Source: Oscillospiraceae bacterium
GTDB lineage: Bacteria > Bacillota > Clostridia > Oscillospirales > Ruminococcaceae
DNA length: 17,205 nucleotides
Assembly (NCBI GenBank): GCA_017416665.1
Contig: JAFQBO010000292.1
Span: 1 to 17,205, forward strand
Direction: 5' to 3'
In this document: positions 15,210-17,205 of the stretch, one piece after another
Layout: each line of letters opens with the position of its first letter
Position numbering within the stretch: the first letter of the stretch is position 1
Program-made: the position numbers and the translations under genes
The notes under the pieces: model-generated
Databases searched by the model: none
The model's input: only the letters and a program-made list of their open reading frames with translations
What the model was told of the DNA's origin: nothing

Positions 15210-15596
15210 ATGGGATGTCTGGTATGTGCCGGTGCAACGCTTCAGTGTATATTCGGTATGGCACCATCAACACTGAATGTTTTACCCACAAGTCGTGTTA
15301 TGGCAGGAATGCCTGTTGCAACGATTATGGACAAAAATCCTTTTGTTAATATAATGCCGTTCGGGATGTGTTCAAATCCGGCAAATCCGACTGTTGCAAG
15401 TGCTACAGCAGCGGCACTCGGAGTGCTTACGCCAATGCCGTGTATACCTGTTATACCCGCACCATGGCTTCCGGGATCTCCGACAGTGCTTATCGGAAAT
15501 TATCCTGCATTAAATCAGAACTGTAAACTTATGTGTGCATATGGCGGACTGATTCAGATACAGTCGCCTGGTCAGACAACGGTAATGGTACCGTAA
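15210..15596 (+). CDS. DUF4280 PAAR-like spike-tip protein
   Basis: This 128-aa protein matches the DUF4280/PAAR-like pattern: it opens with MGCLVCAGATLQCIFGMAPS, continues with GMPVATIMDKNPFVNIMPFG and MCSNPANPTVASATAAA, and ends with PWLPGSPTVLIGNYPALNQN and a Gly/Gln-rich strand. Cysteines at 3, 6, 13, 54, 78, 105 and 109 could supply metal ligands or stabilise a cone. PAAR proteins sharpen the needle tip and often carry effectors; here there is no C-terminal extension, so any cargo would be bound non-covalently. It presumably caps the gpV-like needle encoded at 1782-2543, more than 12 kb upstream. In Afp/PVC the tip gene (Afp10) is between the gp25-like and J-like genes, so its position here is unusual. 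AAAGGAAGG at 15191-15199 precedes the ATG by ten bases. Confidence 0.85.
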   Translation: MGCLVCAGATLQCIFGMAPSTLNVLPTSRVMAGMPVATIMDKNPFVNIMPFGMCSNPANPTVASATAAALGVLTPMPCIPVIPAPWLPGSPTVLIGNYPALNQNCKLMCAYGGLIQIQSPGQTTVMVP

Positions 15597-15627
15597 AAAT
15601 CAGATTAAACTGTATGGGAGGAATCGG

Positions 15628-17205
15628 ATGAAAAAATATCTGAAAGTACTTATTGTGCTGGTGGTTGTCGCAGTTCTCGGCGGTGCAGCATGGCTTACAA
15701 ATATTTTACTGTATTGTCCGTTTTTGCCTGAGGCAGTTTCGGCAGGATCGGAAAATTATGCAGTAGTACATAAGATTTCCGATAAATGGGTTGTTTCGGT
15801 TATAGACAAGTTTGGTGAGGAGGTTCAGTATACTGATTTTCCGTCAGATGATAAAAGTGAACAGATCAAACTTATATATTCCGATGAAATGTACTACTTG
15901 TGGAGATACAATCCGGAAACAGGCAGAGCTTTTGTGAATAATATTATATATGGAGAAAGCTCTGAAAAAGAAAACGAAGTAGTACTGAAAGCAAAAACAG
16001 GTGAAACATTTTTCGGAGTAAACGGTTCAGATGAAACAATTTCCGCTGTGGGTGTAATGGAACAGGATGGCATGGCTGAAATTACTGTTTATCTTGCAGG
16101 TATCACAGCACCTGAATTCAAAGTCTCCGAAACTTACTCGTTCAGAGGAGAATTTCTCATAAGGGACGCTTTATACTGTGCTGATGGTTCGGTCATGTTT
16201 CTGACGGCTGACGGCATTATTTACCGTATAACAAATCAGGATCGTATACCTCGTGTTTACTATAATTGTGCAGAGAATGTTCCTCAGTCGCTTATGCTTG
16301 ACGGCTCTGGAAAACTTTGTGTATGGAATTCGGATAACAGGGCGTTCCGTATAAATGAAGATAAAATCACAGAGCCTTGTCTTGAGGATATGATTTCAGA
16401 GCTTGTCTATAATGATGCTGTACATTCATTGAATGAATGTATATCAGTATCCGTTCAGAGTGATGACTTTTCAGCCATTATACATGAAAAGAATGATGGA
16501 ACACTCTGTCTTGAAACATACTGCAACGGGATGCTTTACACAAAATCAGAAACGGATTATGTTTCATGGTGGAAATATGTACTGGTGTATCTGTTGATTA
16601 TACTGGCAGTGATGATTATATCTGTTCTGCTTATGAGCGTACGTCTTCTTCTTCGTGATACGGTTAAAATGAAGACACGACTTCTGGTGCTTTGTGTAGC
16701 AGGTTTCTGTATCGTGGCATCGGTTGTTACGGTGTACACTGTTTCTGTTTTTACAGCTCAGAAAACCGAACAGAAATGGGAAAGACTTACAATCATGCTG
16801 AATCAGATGTCAATATTTCTTCATGCTGATGAACAGACTGATTATCAGTGGCTTATCAATGAAAAACAGGGTCTTACAGCAGAACAGCATCAGCTTGTGG
16901 AAAAGCTTGAAACGATGTCTGAAAATAAAACAGAAGGACAGTCCACATTTATTCTTTTTGTCAGAGATGAAAACGGAAAATATATTTCAGTATCCGGAAG
17001 TGAAGAATATATTAACAAGGCTCCGGAACTGATATACACACCATCGGCAGGATACAGGATTACAGGTAATTCTGACAGTGATGAAAATTTATTGTCGCTC
17101 AATTACCGCAAAGGCGGTGCATTATGGATGATGATGGTTCAGAAGCTGTACACTGTATCTGAACAGACGGAAGCAAGCGAGCCGTCCGCACTGCTTGTTA
17201 TGCAG
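15628..17205 (+). CDS. Multi-pass membrane protein with extracytoplasmic sensor-like domain (partial, runs off the window)
   Basis: The frame from ATG 15628 stays open to the last base (526 codons). The start has GGGAGGAA at 15616-15623 and lies 31 bases after the PAAR-like stop, so it belongs to the same operon. Helix 1 is at about 8-28 (LIVLVVVAVLGGAAWLTNIL). Residues 30-310 are extracytoplasmic and strand-rich with repeat-like segments (VVHKISDKWVVSVIDKFGEE, ADGSVMFLTADGIIYRITNQ), reminiscent of a beta-propeller. Helices 2 and 3 are at about 314-338 and 351-374 with a short basic loop, then a second outside region begins that includes FILFVRDENGKYISVSGSEE. This layout fits a membrane receptor whose signalling output (kinase, phosphatase or cyclase) would be C-terminal and beyond the window. 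No catalytic domain is visible, so the type of output is not known. Confidence 0.7.
   Translation, partial: MKKYLKVLIVLVVVAVLGGAAWLTNILLYCPFLPEAVSAGSENYAVVHKISDKWVVSVIDKFGEEVQYTDFPSDDKSEQIKLIYSDEMYYLWRYNPETGRAFVNNIIYGESSEKENEVVLKAKTGETFFGVNGSDETISAVGVMEQDGMAEITVYLAGITAPEFKVSETYSFRGEFLIRDALYCADGSVMFLTADGIIYRITNQDRIPRVYYNCAENVPQSLMLDGSGKLCVWNSDNRAFRINEDKITEPCLEDMISELVYNDAVHSLNECISVSVQSDDFSAIIHEKNDGTLCLETYCNGMLYTKSETDYVSWWKYVLVYLLIILAVMIISVLLMSVRLLLRDTVKMKTRLLVLCVAGFCIVASVVTVYTVSVFTAQKTEQKWERLTIMLNQMSIFLHADEQTDYQWLINEKQGLTAEQHQLVEKLETMSENKTEGQSTFILFVRDENGKYISVSGSEEYINKAPELIYTPSAGYRITGNSDSDENLLSLNYRKGGALWMMMVQKLYTVSEQTEASEPSALLVMQ

Overview
The window is a single, densely packed, plus-strand gene cluster encoding the baseplate, spike and accessory part of a phage-tail-like contractile injection system (CIS, of the eCIS/Afp-PVC kind). 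The AT-rich DNA, strong AGGAGG-type ribosome binding sites before almost every gene, short intergenic gaps and the style of the proteins (MORN repeats, DUF4255, a DUF4280 PAAR-like protein) suggest a Firmicute of the Clostridia, probably Ruminococcus-like. That assignment is an inference from style and not from a marker gene. The standard genetic code is in use: nine of the twelve intact genes whose stops lie in the window end in TAA and three in TGA.

Layout. Positions 7-654 hold a LysM-containing tube-to-spike adaptor (Afp7-like) that is interrupted by two in-frame TAA codons. Next come a spike split over two genes, a gpD-like hub (678-1781) and a gpV/gp5-like OB-fold and beta-helix protein (1782-2543), then a gp25-like wedge protein (2561-2968). 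Two large baseplate J-like wedge proteins follow (3023-6019 and 6042-8060), then a tail protein I-like protein (8075-9166) and a 573-residue protein with an N-terminal motif block and a C-terminal Ig-like domain (9174-10895). An accessory block then begins: a single-pass membrane protein with a pseudokinase-like N-terminus (10952-11836), a 163-bp nearly perfect palindrome (11843-12005), and a single-pass membrane protein with about 18 MORN repeats (12028-13860). The structural genes resume with a DUF4255 (Afp16-like) protein (13872-14447), an unrecognised beta-rich protein (14448-15191) and a DUF4280 PAAR-like spike tip (15210-15596). The window ends inside a multi-pass membrane protein with a large extracytoplasmic domain (15628 to the end).

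How they fit together. The structural proteins would form the wedges (gp25-like, both J-like proteins, tail protein I), the hub and needle (gpD-like, gpV-like, PAAR-like) and the upper-end protein (DUF4255). Sheath, inner tube, tape measure and AAA+ ATPase genes are not in the window and would have to lie outside it. Three predicted membrane proteins sit inside the same gene run. This suggests that the apparatus, unlike freely released Afp/PVC particles, may be anchored at the cytoplasmic membrane of a Gram-positive cell, with a MORN scaffold on the outer face and a sensor-like membrane protein at the distal end. That is the most interesting hypothesis here. No intergenic stretch exceeds 200 bases, and I saw no tRNA, rRNA, CRISPR array or intact insertion sequence.
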